From: Arthrobacter sp. M4
GTDB lineage: Bacteria > Actinomycetota > Actinomycetes > Actinomycetales > Micrococcaceae
Reading direction: 5' to 3'
Assembly (NCBI RefSeq): GCF_020251205.1
Contig: NZ_JAIWYX010000001.1
Span: 713,083-777,082, forward strand
DNA: 64,000 nt
Below are positions 52,414-60,721 of the stretch, one piece after another (the first letter of the stretch is position 1; each line of letters opens with the position of its first letter). A model generated the notes under the pieces. That model was not told the origin of the DNA and ran no database searches. It saw only the letters and a list, made by a program, of their open reading frames with translations. The translations under genes were made by a program, and so were the position numbers.

Positions 52414-54198
52414 TCACTTCACTTGAACTGCCCAGGCCCTGGCATAGCGCCCCTCCAACGCCAGCAGTTCCTCATGAGTTCCTGTCTCCACGACCTTTCC
52501 CTGATCCAGCACCACGATTCGATCCGCGCTCCGCACCGTGGACAGCCTGTGCGCCACCACTAAAGTGGTCCGCCGGTGCACCATCCGCTCCAGAGCGTCT
52601 TGAATGTGGCTCTCCGACTCCGAATCCAGGGCACTGGTCGCCTCGTCCAAGATCAGAATCCGGGGCTCGCGGACCAATGCGCGGGCCAAGGAAAGCCTTT
52701 GTCGCTGTCCCCCGGAAAGCCGCGCTCCTCGCTCTCCGACGATGGTGTCCCAGCCCTCGGGAAGCGCGTCCACGAAGTCCAGCGCATTGGCGTCCTCCAG
52801 TGCTTTCCGCACTCTGGAAGCATCCACATCCGCCAGGCCGTATGCCACGTTCTCATAGATGCTGCCTTCAAACAGCACCGATTCCTGTGGGACCACGGAG
52901 ACCTGCTTCCGCACCGTTCGCAAGTCCAGAGCCGCCATATCCGCGCCGTCCAACAGCACTCTGCCTTCGTTCGGCCTGATGAAGCCAAGGATCGTGTTCA
53001 CCACAGTGGACTTACCCGACCCCGAAGGGCCGACAAAGGCGACCGTCTGCCCTTCCCCGATCGTCAGAGACACCCCGTCCAGCGCTGGACGGCCGGCACC
53101 GAAGCCCGCACCGTCGTCGTCGGTCTTCCGGCCGGACGTGTAGCGGACAGTGACGTCCTCCAGTACCAGGCGCCCGGCCACCTCACTGGCCCGCTTTTTG
53201 CCCTCGTTGTGTTCGAGCTCGGAATCCTGCATCACCTCAGCCACGGAACGTAGCGATTCTGTGCCACGAGCCAGGATCGGCATGAGACCCAGAATCGTGG
53301 TGACGGTTCCGGTCAGAGCGGAAAAATACGTTCCCAGGAGAACCACCTGCCCCGGGGTGATCGGCGCCCAGCCGAGTACCGCGACGGCGGCCCCGACCAG
53401 AAGGCAAGCAACGGAAAGCAGCTGCATGGTCACCCAGCTCACGGCGCCGAAACGCCCGTTGACCAGATCCAGGTTCAGGCCGCGTTCCCGGACCCGTTCG
53501 GCGACTTCTCGGACGCGTTCAACGGCCACCTCTTCCAGGCCATGAGCCCTGGTGATCGGGATCAGTGCCGTCATCTCCCCCACCCGTGCGGCGAACACCT
53601 CCAGGTCTCGGCGGAATTCCTCATTCCGCTGCCGGGCGGCACGGCGCATGAGCCACCACACGCCGGTGCCGCAAGGAACCGAGAGAGCGAACACGGGGAG
53701 GAACTGTGGCACGTTGACGGCAGTCAATGCGACGGCGCCGCTGAATACCAGTAGTGAGGAGAGCGCCAGAGGGCCCGCCTGGGTGAGCATCATTTCGATG
53801 TTCTCCACGTCCCGCACCACTTTGCTTTGCATCACGGCGGCGCTGGATCTCGAATGAAAGGCAATGGAGAGCAGCTGCAGACGTTCAGCCAGCAGGCCCC
53901 TCAGCTGGGCGCCTACGGTCCTCATACTCCCCATGTAGAGGCGGGTGAACAGCTGATGGGCCGGGTAGTTCTGTGTCACCAGCACAGCCGCCGCGATCGC
54001 CAGCCAACCCAAGGCCGCGAGCGGTCCACCCTTCACCACGGTATCCACCGCGGCTCCGGTGATCAGCGGCAAGAGCCACAGCGGGCAATCCTTGACAGCG
54101 AAAACCAGGGCGGCGACCGCCAGACGGCTGCGGAATGGGCGCAGCACCTGGTTCAGCAGGGCATATGGACTACGGGAGTCAGAATTCGATCCGTTCAC
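52414..54198 (-). CDS. ABC exporter with fused membrane and ATPase domains (MsbA/multidrug type)
   Basis: 594 residues: six transmembrane helices in residues 1-310, then a complete nucleotide-binding domain with Walker A GPSGSGKST (K396), signature LSGGQRQR near 495, Walker B ILILDEATSALDSE and H-loop VVAHRLS. All catalytic residues are present, so a homodimer could work. Its start is GTG at 54198, 37 bp after the GH43 gene. An export pump inside a glycoside hydrolase operon with no importer is unusual; it might expel a toxic product or a glycoconjugate. Confidence 0.9.
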   Translation of the reverse strand: MNGSNSDSRSPYALLNQVLRPFRSRLAVAALVFAVKDCPLWLLPLITGAAVDTVVKGGPLAALGWLAIAAAVLVTQNYPAHQLFTRLYMGSMRTVGAQLRGLLAERLQLLSIAFHSRSSAAVMQSKVVRDVENIEMMLTQAGPLALSSLLVFSGAVALTAVNVPQFLPVFALSVPCGTGVWWLMRRAARQRNEEFRRDLEVFAARVGEMTALIPITRAHGLEEVAVERVREVAERVRERGLNLDLVNGRFGAVSWVTMQLLSVACLLVGAAVAVLGWAPITPGQVVLLGTYFSALTGTVTTILGLMPILARGTESLRSVAEVMQDSELEHNEGKKRASEVAGRLVLEDVTVRYTSGRKTDDDGAGFGAGRPALDGVSLTIGEGQTVAFVGPSGSGKSTVVNTILGFIRPNEGRVLLDGADMAALDLRTVRKQVSVVPQESVLFEGSIYENVAYGLADVDASRVRKALEDANALDFVDALPEGWDTIVGERGARLSGGQRQRLSLARALVREPRILILDEATSALDSESESHIQDALERMVHRRTTLVVAHRLSTVRSADRIVVLDQGKVVETGTHEELLALEGRYARAWAVQVK

Positions 54199-54235
54199 GG
54201 CGCGTTTCCTTCACCTGAGAATTACCGTCCGCTGG

Positions 54236-55192
54236 TCAGGACACGACGCCGGTGACAGTGTCAACGGTCCACTGTTCGTGCCACTGCAGCTCCGCCACGC
54301 CATCCTTCAGAGTCAAGGGAAGCCAGACAGGAGCAGAGTGGAAGAGGTCCTCCCTGATCCACCGGTCACCGACATAGACGAACGACGTGGTCTCGGTGCC
54401 GCGTACGGGAACTACTACTGACGTCTGGGAGTCGAAGGTGCACGAACCCGCGGGGGCGAATCCGTTCCATTCGCTCCATGGGCCGGCCAGGCTGGTCGCT
54501 GTTGCGTACTGGTTGTCGTTCGTGTCCCAGCCGGTCAACTCGGAACCAAAAAGGTAATAGAGTCCCTCATGCTTGACGACCGCGGGCGACTCAAGGCCGT
54601 GGGAGCCCAGGGGGTGATCGCTGGGCGGCGCCAGTGTGGTGGAGACGATTTCCTCCACGGCAAGGTGGTCGGCCGAGAGCCGGTAGATGTGCAGGCCGTG
54701 CTCACGATCCTCGCTCAGCACATAGCCGGTACCGTCTTCGTCCTGAAAAACACCGATGTCTCGGCTGATATTGCCCAGCGGGCGCTCACTGCGCAGATAC
54801 GTGTAGGGGCCTTCGGGGCGGTCGGCCACTGCCCAGCCGAGCCGGGCATAGGAATAGTCGCCGGATTCCACGTGCAGGAACATGACGTACCGGCTGTCAG
54901 GCGCCTGGAGCACCTTGGGGCGTTCGATGATCCGGTCGGGGCCGAGATCCTCAATGTTCTCATCCGCTGCGAGGGCGTGGCCCAGGAAGGTCCAGGTGGC
55001 CAGATCGGTGGACGAATAGCAGGCGACGCCCGTGAACCGGTCGCCGTTCGTCTTGTCTTCGCCCCACGCGTAGAACGTGTCTCCGAATTGCTGGATCCCG
55101 ACGCCGTGCAGCTGCGCCACCTTGCCTTCCTGGTCGCGGAAGACCTTACCGGGCGCGATAACGCCGGCAGGGGCGAATTCTGGTGCAGACAT
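54236..55192 (-). CDS. GH43-family enzyme, exo-beta-1,3-galactanase-like
   Basis: About 318 residues from the ATG at 55192 with CCAGGAG upstream. GDTFYAWGEDKTNGDRF, RDIGVFQDEDGTGYVL and GLESPAVVKHEGLYYLFGSE, followed by TGWDTNDNQ, match GH43 subfamily 24 enzymes that peel galactose from beta-1,3-galactan. No signal peptide. It is the first gene of the five-gene operon, with a LacI-type operator 230 bp upstream (55424-55437). Confidence 0.78.
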   Translation of the reverse strand: MSAPEFAPAGVIAPGKVFRDQEGKVAQLHGVGIQQFGDTFYAWGEDKTNGDRFTGVACYSSTDLATWTFLGHALAADENIEDLGPDRIIERPKVLQAPDSRYVMFLHVESGDYSYARLGWAVADRPEGPYTYLRSERPLGNISRDIGVFQDEDGTGYVLSEDREHGLHIYRLSADHLAVEEIVSTTLAPPSDHPLGSHGLESPAVVKHEGLYYLFGSELTGWDTNDNQYATATSLAGPWSEWNGFAPAGSCTFDSQTSVVVPVRGTETTSFVYVGDRWIREDLFHSAPVWLPLTLKDGVAELQWHEQWTVDTVTGVVS

Positions 55193-55423
55193 GAGTAACT
55201 CCTGGAGGTGACATGAAGAACGAGAGCAACAGTTTCCGCTGTGGGAGGCGCGCTGCTGCACAGAGCCTGAATTGGCTGGATTTTTGTCCGGCACAGCGAT
55301 AAGCCATGCCGACCTGAGGCGCTGAGAGTCAATGATGTATTGATCCATGCAGAGAATCAAGAGCAGATCGTGGCAGGTGGACAACGATTGCCAAAAACCG
55401 GGGAGACTGTCACACTGAATGTC

Positions 55424-55437
55424 GGAAAGCGCTTGCC
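55424..55437. promoter_or_regulatory. LacI/GalR-type operator upstream of the GH43-GH127 operon
   Basis: GGAAAGCGCTTGCC, a near-perfect palindrome with AAGCGCTT at its centre. It differs from the GGATAACGTTATCC sites, so another regulator is expected. A weaker acaacgattgcc site lies at 55381-55392. Confidence 0.55.
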
Positions 55438-55470
55438 AAGTGGGACGAGACTACGAGCACGGGAGGACCT

Positions 55471-55680
55471 ATGACCCCACAAGATCCCTCCGGATTGCCA
55501 TGAACGGCATCACCGGCCGCATGGGTTACCGCCAGCACCTGCTGCGTTCCATCCTGCCCATCCGCGACGCCGGTGGCTTCACCTTGGAAGCGTCGAACTC
55601 GCGGACCAGGAGGGCTGCCGCTGGATCCCTCGCTGGCGGAGTTCCGCATGGCCGGGTTCCTGCGGTGAACGGGGTGGGCG
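55471..55680 (+). pseudogene. Gfo/Idh/MocA oxidoreductase remnant
   Basis: The plus strand reads DPTRSLRIAMNGITGRMGYR, then QHLLRSILPIRDAGG, the first 40 residues of an oxidoreductase with the GxTGxMG nucleotide loop. After that, similarity stops; a different frame gives LDPSLAEFRMAGFLR with a stop, the end of a sugar-catabolism protein. Two gene pieces have been joined. It lies directly before the truncated TIM-barrel gene. Confidence 0.6.
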
Positions 55681-55681
55681 C

Positions 55682-56167
55682 ATGAGCTTCGAGCGGCTGT
55701 CCCTGAACAGGCTTTCCCTGAACACCGCCACCACCAAGAAGTGGACCCTCGCCGAGGCCGTGGAGGGCTGCGTCCGCGCCGGGATCCCCGCGATCGGGCC
55801 GTGGCGGGACCGCGGGCACGAAGCCGGGCTGGACAAGGCCGCGCGGATGATCCGCGAGGCCGGGCTGCGGGTCTCCTCGCTCCGCCGCGGCGGCTTCCTC
55901 ACCGCGCCCGACGCCGAAGGGCAGGCTGCCGCGCTCGCCGACAACTTCGAGGCCGTGCGCGAAGCCGTGGCGCGGGAAACGCGCGAACTGTTCCTCGTCG
56001 TCGGAGGCCTGGCCCCTGGCGAAAAGGACGTGGTGGCCGCCCGGCAGCGTGTGGCGGACCGGCTGGAGGGGCTGGTGCCGTTCGCCGTCGACCACGGCGT
56101 GCGGCTGGTCCTGGAACCGCTGCACCCGCTGTACGCCGCGGACCGGGCGCCGATCTCCACACTGGGG
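55682..56167 (+). pseudogene. Sugar phosphate isomerase/epimerase, 3' truncated
   Basis: From the ATG at 55682, LSLNTATTKKWTLAEAVEGC opens an AP-endonuclease-like TIM barrel, continuing with SLRRGGFLTAPDAEG and LVLEPLHPLYAADRAPISTL. The E-P-L-H-P strand carries the first metal ligand. The match ends at about residue 160 of the usual 280-300; the remaining metal ligands are missing and the frame runs into an epimerase remnant. Deletion fusion is the best explanation. Confidence 0.75.
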
Positions 56168-56184
56168 CAGGGCGCGCCGGATCG

Positions 56185-56479
56185 GGGAAAGGAAAATCGA
56201 TCATGCCTTCACCGGAATCGACTTCTCGGCCACCGGAACTGCCAGCGTGATCCTCCGACCCGGCAAACGGCACGGGGGTGGCAATGCGCTGGAATCAGGA
56301 CTACCCGTGGATCCAGATTCACACCGCAGACAAAGAAACTCCCGCCCCCAACCGTCTGGGTCTGACCACGGAACCCATGACGTACCCGCCGGACGCCGTC
56401 AATTCCGGAATCGATCTGGTAATCCTGGCTCCCGGACAAGAACACCATGCCTGCTGGCGAATCCAGGCGCTCGACTAAT
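56185..56479 (+). pseudogene. C-terminal fragment of an aldose 1-epimerase
   Basis: One frame reads DHAFTGIDFSATGTASVILR, and after a two-base shift another gives MRWNQDYPWIQIHTAD and TTEPMTYPPDAVNSGIDLVI before the stop at 56479. The W-x-Q-I-H-T and E-P-M-x-x-P-P-D-A motifs (the latter with the catalytic Glu) are typical of galactose mutarotase-like proteins. The first two thirds are missing. Confidence 0.75.
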
Positions 56480-56501
56480 CCCCACCATGAAAGGGCACAC
56501 C

Positions 56502-56771
56502 ATGAACACCCCGCTTGAACGTGAACCAATTATCCGGGTAAGGAGCGACAACGCCCTTGAACTGGTTTCCAGGCTCGATGAAGCCATCGACGCGCTGCTT
56601 CCTGAGGCCTTGGCCCGCGGCGACCGCGGCATCCTCGTAACCCGCTTGTCAGGCAACGAGTACACCGCGGCTCTTGACCCCTCAGTTCCATTCGGCACCA
56701 CCCAGGAACAGTGTTCCTGGACCCCCCGCCGAACCTCAGTTTCTATGCACGGCGCCCGCCACGCTTCCTAG
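56502..56771 (+). CDS. Small conserved protein of unknown function
   Basis: 89 codons from the ATG at 56502 (gaaaggg nearby). LELVSRLDEAIDALLPEALA is an amphipathic helix, followed by GDRGILVTRLSGNEYTAALD and PSVPFGTTQEQ. I recall similar short ORFs with the GILVTR and PSVPFG motifs in Arthrobacter genomes. They usually end soon after PFG, so the last 20 residues here may be a frame extension. The function is unknown. Confidence 0.55.
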   Translation: MNTPLEREPIIRVRSDNALELVSRLDEAIDALLPEALARGDRGILVTRLSGNEYTAALDPSVPFGTTQEQCSWTPRRTSVSMHGARHAS

Positions 56772-56780
56772 ACTGGACCC

Positions 56781-57521
56781 ATGCACATCACTCTAGGCCT
56801 GTGTTCCGTCACGTTCCGGCAGCGAAACGTGTACGAGGTCCTGGCTGCGGCGGTACGGGCGGGACTCGACGGAGTCGAATGGGGCGGGGACGTGCACTGC
56901 CCGGACGCGCCCGCCGCGGCGCACGTCCGGACAGCGACGGCGTCCGTCGGCCTACGGACGCTCTCCCTAGGTTCGTACTTCGGTGCCGAAAGTGAGGACT
57001 TCCTGCCTGTCCTGGAGACCGCCGTGGCGTTGGGGGCGCCGCGGATCCGTGTCTGGGCGGGGAGCCGCGGGAGCGAGTCGACAGAACCTGCGGCCCGGGC
57101 CAGGCTGTCCCGGCGGCTGCGCAAAGCGGCCGATGAGGCAGCGGACGCCGGCGTCGCCGTCGCGCTGGAGTATCACGGCAACACGCTGACGGACACGCTT
57201 GATAGCACGCTTGCGTTGCTTGAGGAGGTCGGCCGGGAGAACGTGGGCGTGTACTGGCAGCCGAACGTCGACCAGCCGGACGACGACGCGCTGCAGCATC
57301 TGCGAGCCCTGCTCCCCTGGTTGCGGGGCGTGCACTGCTTCTCCTGGTGGCCGTTCGACACGCGCCTGCCACTGGCGGAGCGGGAAAGGCTGTGGCGCGG
57401 GGCGATGGACGTGCTGCAGGAGGCCGGGCGGCCGGTGGACGTGATGTTCGAGTTCGTGCCGGACGATAGGCCGGAGGCACTGGAGCGCGACGCCGCGTGG
57501 CTGCGGAGCGTGCTGGGCTGA
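56781..57521 (+). CDS. Sugar phosphate isomerase/epimerase family protein (TIM barrel)
   Basis: 246 residues with an AP_endonuc_2 barrel: LGLCSVTFRQRNVYEVLAAA, then GLDGVEWGGDVHCP (metal Glu/His region), GVAVALEYHGNTLTDTLDST with E-Y-H, and VGVYWQPNVDQ. Members isomerise or epimerise sugars and cyclitols with a divalent metal. It is slightly shorter than average but all barrel strands seem present. It starts 9 bp after the small ORF upstream and is probably co-transcribed with it. Confidence 0.83.
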   Translation: MHITLGLCSVTFRQRNVYEVLAAAVRAGLDGVEWGGDVHCPDAPAAAHVRTATASVGLRTLSLGSYFGAESEDFLPVLETAVALGAPRIRVWAGSRGSESTEPAARARLSRRLRKAADEAADAGVAVALEYHGNTLTDTLDSTLALLEEVGRENVGVYWQPNVDQPDDDALQHLRALLPWLRGVHCFSWWPFDTRLPLAERERLWRGAMDVLQEAGRPVDVMFEFVPDDRPEALERDAAWLRSVLG

Positions 57522-57858
57522 TCCGGCTGAGCCTGCGTCAGGCGGTCGGCGTAGCCTTGGGGCGCTAGGTGTTACCCGGCCAGCGCACTGGTAGCGGCGA
57601 ACCTGGTTGATTGAACGAAAACCTCCGGGTGGGATGTGGCTTGTCTAAGGCCCACTCCCACCGGAGGTTCCCGTATTCCATAGTAATGGCCGCTTGACCG
57701 TCCATGTCGACGGTTGATCGTTCATCGCCACCAGGCTGGCTGATCCCAGGCCCACATTGCCGCGGCGATGGGCGTCTTGCGCAAGCTGGAACGGCATCTC
57801 CACCGTACGTTTCAGCGTCAACGTCAGTAAAGGCCGCATGGCACGTAGACTCGAGTCC
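57522..57858. other. Intergenic stretch with a terminator-like hairpin
   Basis: 337 bp without a gene I can support. The hairpin described at 57621-57670 is the only clear structure; the flanking antisense frame (EYGNLRWEWALDKPH) is protein-like but unrecognised. Confidence 0.45.
57621..57670. terminator. Terminator-like hairpin
   Basis: AACCTCCGGGTGGGA (57621-57635) pairs with TCCCACCGGAGGTT (57657-57670) with one bulged G and a 21-nt loop. It lies 100 bp after the isomerase gene and could end its transcript. Confidence 0.55.
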
Positions 57859-58365
57859 ATGATCCGCGTTGAGCCAGATGATCCCATGCGCCCGGATGTG
57901 CACCAACTTCTTAGTGAACATCTGGCTGACATGTTTGCCACTTCGCCGGCCGAAAGCGTGCACGCGCTGGACCATTCGGCTCTGTCCCACCCATCGATCA
58001 GCTTCTGGACAGCCCGTGATGACGGAGAGCTTCTGGGGTGCGGCGCGTTGAAGGACCTGGGAACCGAGGCAGGTACGGAACCAGAAGCGCGCCGGCTGGG
58101 CGAGATCAAGTCCATGCGCACCACGGCCAGCGCACGCGGACGCGGCGTCGCCACCGGCATGCTCGAACACATCGTGGCCGTTGCACGGAACCGCGGCTAC
58201 GAACGCCTCTACCTGGAGACGGGAACGGAAGAGTATTTCGCGCCCGCCAGACGGCTCTATGCCCGGCACGGATTCACCCAATGCCCACCGTTCGCGGACT
58301 ACACCCTGGATCCGAGCAGCGTCTTCATGGAGCTCCCCCTGCACTTCCCCGCTTCACCCAGATAG
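57859..58365 (+). CDS. GNAT-family N-acetyltransferase
   Basis: 168 residues from the ATG at 57859. The acetyl-CoA-binding loop is in MRTTASARGRGVATGMLEHI (R-x-x-G-x-G/A-type), followed by YERLYLETGTEEYFAPARRL and YARHGFTQCPPF, the standard beta5-alpha4 end of small GNATs. It acetylates an amino group on a small molecule or protein of unknown identity. It stands alone. Confidence 0.9.
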   Translation: MIRVEPDDPMRPDVHQLLSEHLADMFATSPAESVHALDHSALSHPSISFWTARDDGELLGCGALKDLGTEAGTEPEARRLGEIKSMRTTASARGRGVATGMLEHIVAVARNRGYERLYLETGTEEYFAPARRLYARHGFTQCPPFADYTLDPSSVFMELPLHFPASPR

Positions 58366-58697
58366 ATCCCACGCGATCCACGCCCCGTCTCCCAACCTGT
58401 TCACGAAGCCCTACCTGACTCCAGTGAACAGCAGCGGCAACTACATGCGTGCCTCTGATATATCCGCGCATTCAACGACGTTCTTCTCGTGATTAAAAAC
58501 GGCAACGAAGTGCGCCGATCTTGAACAGCGCTGGCACCGACGTGACCGCAGCATCCGACCTAAGGCCGGCGATGGCGCAAAGTTGCGCCGGTTGGGCAGA
58601 GGCCGGAGCAAGGATTGACAGTGCACGGGAGCTCACCCCTACTCGGGCTTTACATATTGTCGACAATATTTCCACATCCCTGTCGGGCCGAAGAACC
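58366..58697. other. Intergenic stretch between GNAT and integrase genes
   Basis: 332 bp without a gene. It contains a perfect 16-bp palindrome (58654-58669) next to the 3' end of the integrase gene. Confidence 0.5.
58654..58669. promoter_or_regulatory. Perfect 16-bp palindrome
   Basis: ATATTGTCGACAATAT resembles operators of GntR/FCD-type regulators (TTGTCGACAA core). No promoter-proximal gene start is near: it is 29 bp beyond the integrase stop codon. Confidence 0.55.
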
Positions 58698-59831
58698 TCA
58701 TTCACCCGTCCCGGAAATCGAGCGTTCCGTAGCATCTGCGGCAACCTGCAGGGCGTCCGGCATTAAGTGTCCGTAGACCTGTTCTGTCGTCCGGGTGGAA
58801 GTGTGTCCAAGCCGCCGCGAGATGATGAAGAGGTTTACACCGTCTTGCACCAGCCACGAAGCGTGGGTGTGCCGCAGGTCGTGGATGCGCGGGGACTTCG
58901 TAAGTCCTTGAGCTTTCGCTGCCTGCACTGCCGGCACCCAGTATTGGCGCCAGTAAACCTGATGAATGATCCTACGACCTTGGTGCGTGGTGAAGACCAA
59001 CTCGTTCCCGGGGCGATTGGCAACCAAAGGGATCAGCAGTTCCACAAGGGATGGGTTCAGGCCTATGGTGCGTTTACCGGCCCCGGTCTTGGTGGCTCCA
59101 ATGTAGAACTGGGACTGGCCATCGCGTTTCCATGCCTTGTTTATCCGTGCAGTGGGTGGCTTTGAAAACAGGTCAAGGTCGGCAACGGTGAGGGCTGTAG
59201 CCTCCCCGAAACGGGTTCCTGTCATGACAAGAAAATTCGTGAAGGCCTTGTAGCGCTCCCCCATGCCCTCCATGACCATGCTGAACTCGGCGTGGGTGAG
59301 GAACCTGGCTTCATCCTCAGGCTTTTCCAGGGTGGGCAGCTGCACACCACGGCAAGGATTCCGGGGAATATACCCAAGCATTTGCGCAGTATTCATGGCC
59401 GCAGAGATCAATCCATGCACGTTGTGGATCGTCTTTGGAGAACGGCCCTTTCGCATCATCGACTTCACCCAATGCGCCAGATGGCGATAATCGAGCTCAT
59501 CCACAGGAACGTGGCCGATCACATCCCGCACATGAAGGTCAAGCATCCTCTGGTAAGTCTTGATAGTTCCGCTCGAGGGCCGGATCAACAGATCAATATG
59601 TTCCTGGATGACCCCCGCGGCGGTCGGTACCCGCCTTGCATTGGCCAGCATCGCATGCTGCGCGATTTCGAAGGACTGACCGTTGGCATCCAGCAGCCGC
59701 TTCAGAGTTTCCGCTTCGATGCCGGTCGCAACCGTGAGGCCCCGTTGCTTGCGCGACTTCCGATCGCGCCAGCGCACCATATAGGACCTGGAGCCGTCCT
59801 TCCTGGAACGCATCCTGATGCTCGCCACCAA
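58698..59831 (-). CDS. Tyrosine recombinase (phage/island integrase)
   Basis: 377 residues, usual for actinobacterial island integrases. An N-terminal AP2-like arm-binding part (SYMVRWRDRKSRKQRGLT), a SAM-like core-binding domain (about 70-160) and a catalytic domain with R207 (GTRFGE), K248, H317-x-x-R320 (HDLRHTH), H343 (LGHTS) and Y353 (QVYGH). All active residues are present. It should integrate and excise an element at a tRNA-type site. Repeat R4 lies 250 bp upstream of its start, and R1-R3 share sequence with R4, so it may be the enzyme for those sites. No excisionase gene is visible. Confidence 0.93.
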   Translation of the reverse strand: MVASIRMRSRKDGSRSYMVRWRDRKSRKQRGLTVATGIEAETLKRLLDANGQSFEIAQHAMLANARRVPTAAGVIQEHIDLLIRPSSGTIKTYQRMLDLHVRDVIGHVPVDELDYRHLAHWVKSMMRKGRSPKTIHNVHGLISAAMNTAQMLGYIPRNPCRGVQLPTLEKPEDEARFLTHAEFSMVMEGMGERYKAFTNFLVMTGTRFGEATALTVADLDLFSKPPTARINKAWKRDGQSQFYIGATKTGAGKRTIGLNPSLVELLIPLVANRPGNELVFTTHQGRRIIHQVYWRQYWVPAVQAAKAQGLTKSPRIHDLRHTHASWLVQDGVNLFIISRRLGHTSTRTTEQVYGHLMPDALQVAADATERSISGTGE

Positions 59832-60081
59832 AAAAGGCTACGCCGCAGTCCACACTCCCGGGGACTTTGATGCTCCCATGATCGTGAACGGCCACGTCAG
59901 CCATGTGTCGCACAAGCCACCCGGGCCGGCCGTGAGACAGTGTGCGGCCGCTGCGAACCACCGGCGCCCACCTCTCCAATCATGCAGTTCCCGCACGGGG
60001 CCACCATGAAGAAGTGGTGATCGACGAAGGATATCCTCGCCACGGAACCCGCCGAAAAAAGTTCAAAAAAAATACGTCCGG

Positions 60082-60268
60082 GTCGTGCAGCATCCAGCCA
60101 AAGTCACCATGAACATGCATGCGCATACAAAATCTCAAACGGCAGCACGACCCGCGGTCCCGCCAGCGAAACCCTCGTCATGTCTCTCCCAGAGATTTGA
60201 ACTGATTTTGGACACAGAGCGACTGCCGCTCCCCATTTCGAAGGGGACGGCAGTCGCTCTGTGTCCGG
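60082..60268. repeat. Dispersed repeat module R4, short copy beside the integrase gene
   Basis: It shares gtcgtgcag, caccATGAACATGC and the hairpin with R1-R3 but lacks the middle part with the dyads and the 23-bp tRNA-like block. A different tRNA-like string (minus strand CAGTTCAAATCTCTGGGAG) precedes the hairpin. The hairpin has 18-bp perfect arms: GACACAGAGCGACTGCCG (60211-60228) and CGGCAGTCGCTCTGTGTC (60248-60265). The orientation is the same as in R1-R3. Confidence 0.7.
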
Positions 60269-60445
60269 ATCAGCGGTGCGCCGGGGCGTGCAGTGGCTGC
60301 TGCCGCTTGACGTTGGACCACTCCGGGTTCTGCGTTGTCGCGTGCCGGGAGTGCGCGGTCAGCGGACCGCCCTCGGCGCACAGGCGTTCCAGCCGTGGGC
60401 GATGGGCTGCCGCTTGGTCTTCAGAAGTCACGCTCTACAGCGTAG

Positions 60446-60649
60446 TCACGCTACGTCCGGCTCCTCGGTGTACGAATCGAGAATGACGTCGTACGCGTCG
60501 CCGTCGATTAGTCCCTTGTCCAACGCCGCACCCACTTCCTCGAACGTTCCGGGCGGGTCCGGCGGGAGAAGGGCCTTCCATTCGTTGGCGAGCTGTTCAC
60601 TGTGGTCCGGCGCCTTCACGTAAGGCCACGCCGACAACTGGCGGATCAT
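60446..60649 (-). CDS. Small acidic protein of unknown function
   Basis: 67 residues from the ATG at 60649 (up to 91 from 60721). MIRQLSAWPYVKAPDHSEQL continues with a proline-rich turn and GLIDGDAYDVILDSYTEEPD. It is acidic, soluble and without a known motif. Plausible codon composition and a compact length suggest a real gene near the integrase; the start is uncertain. Confidence 0.4.
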   Translation of the reverse strand: MIRQLSAWPYVKAPDHSEQLANEWKALLPPDPPGTFEEVGAALDKGLIDGDAYDVILDSYTEEPDVA

Positions 60650-60721
60650 TTCGACCCTGCCGATCTCACCTCCAAGCTGAGGTCCGGATCGGGAGGGTGA
60701 AATACCGGGCACTTCCTTCAT

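Noticed and set aside
57565..58344. A 259-residue minus-strand protein
   Set aside because: Mostly antisense to the GNAT gene; the unshared end is short and unrecognised.
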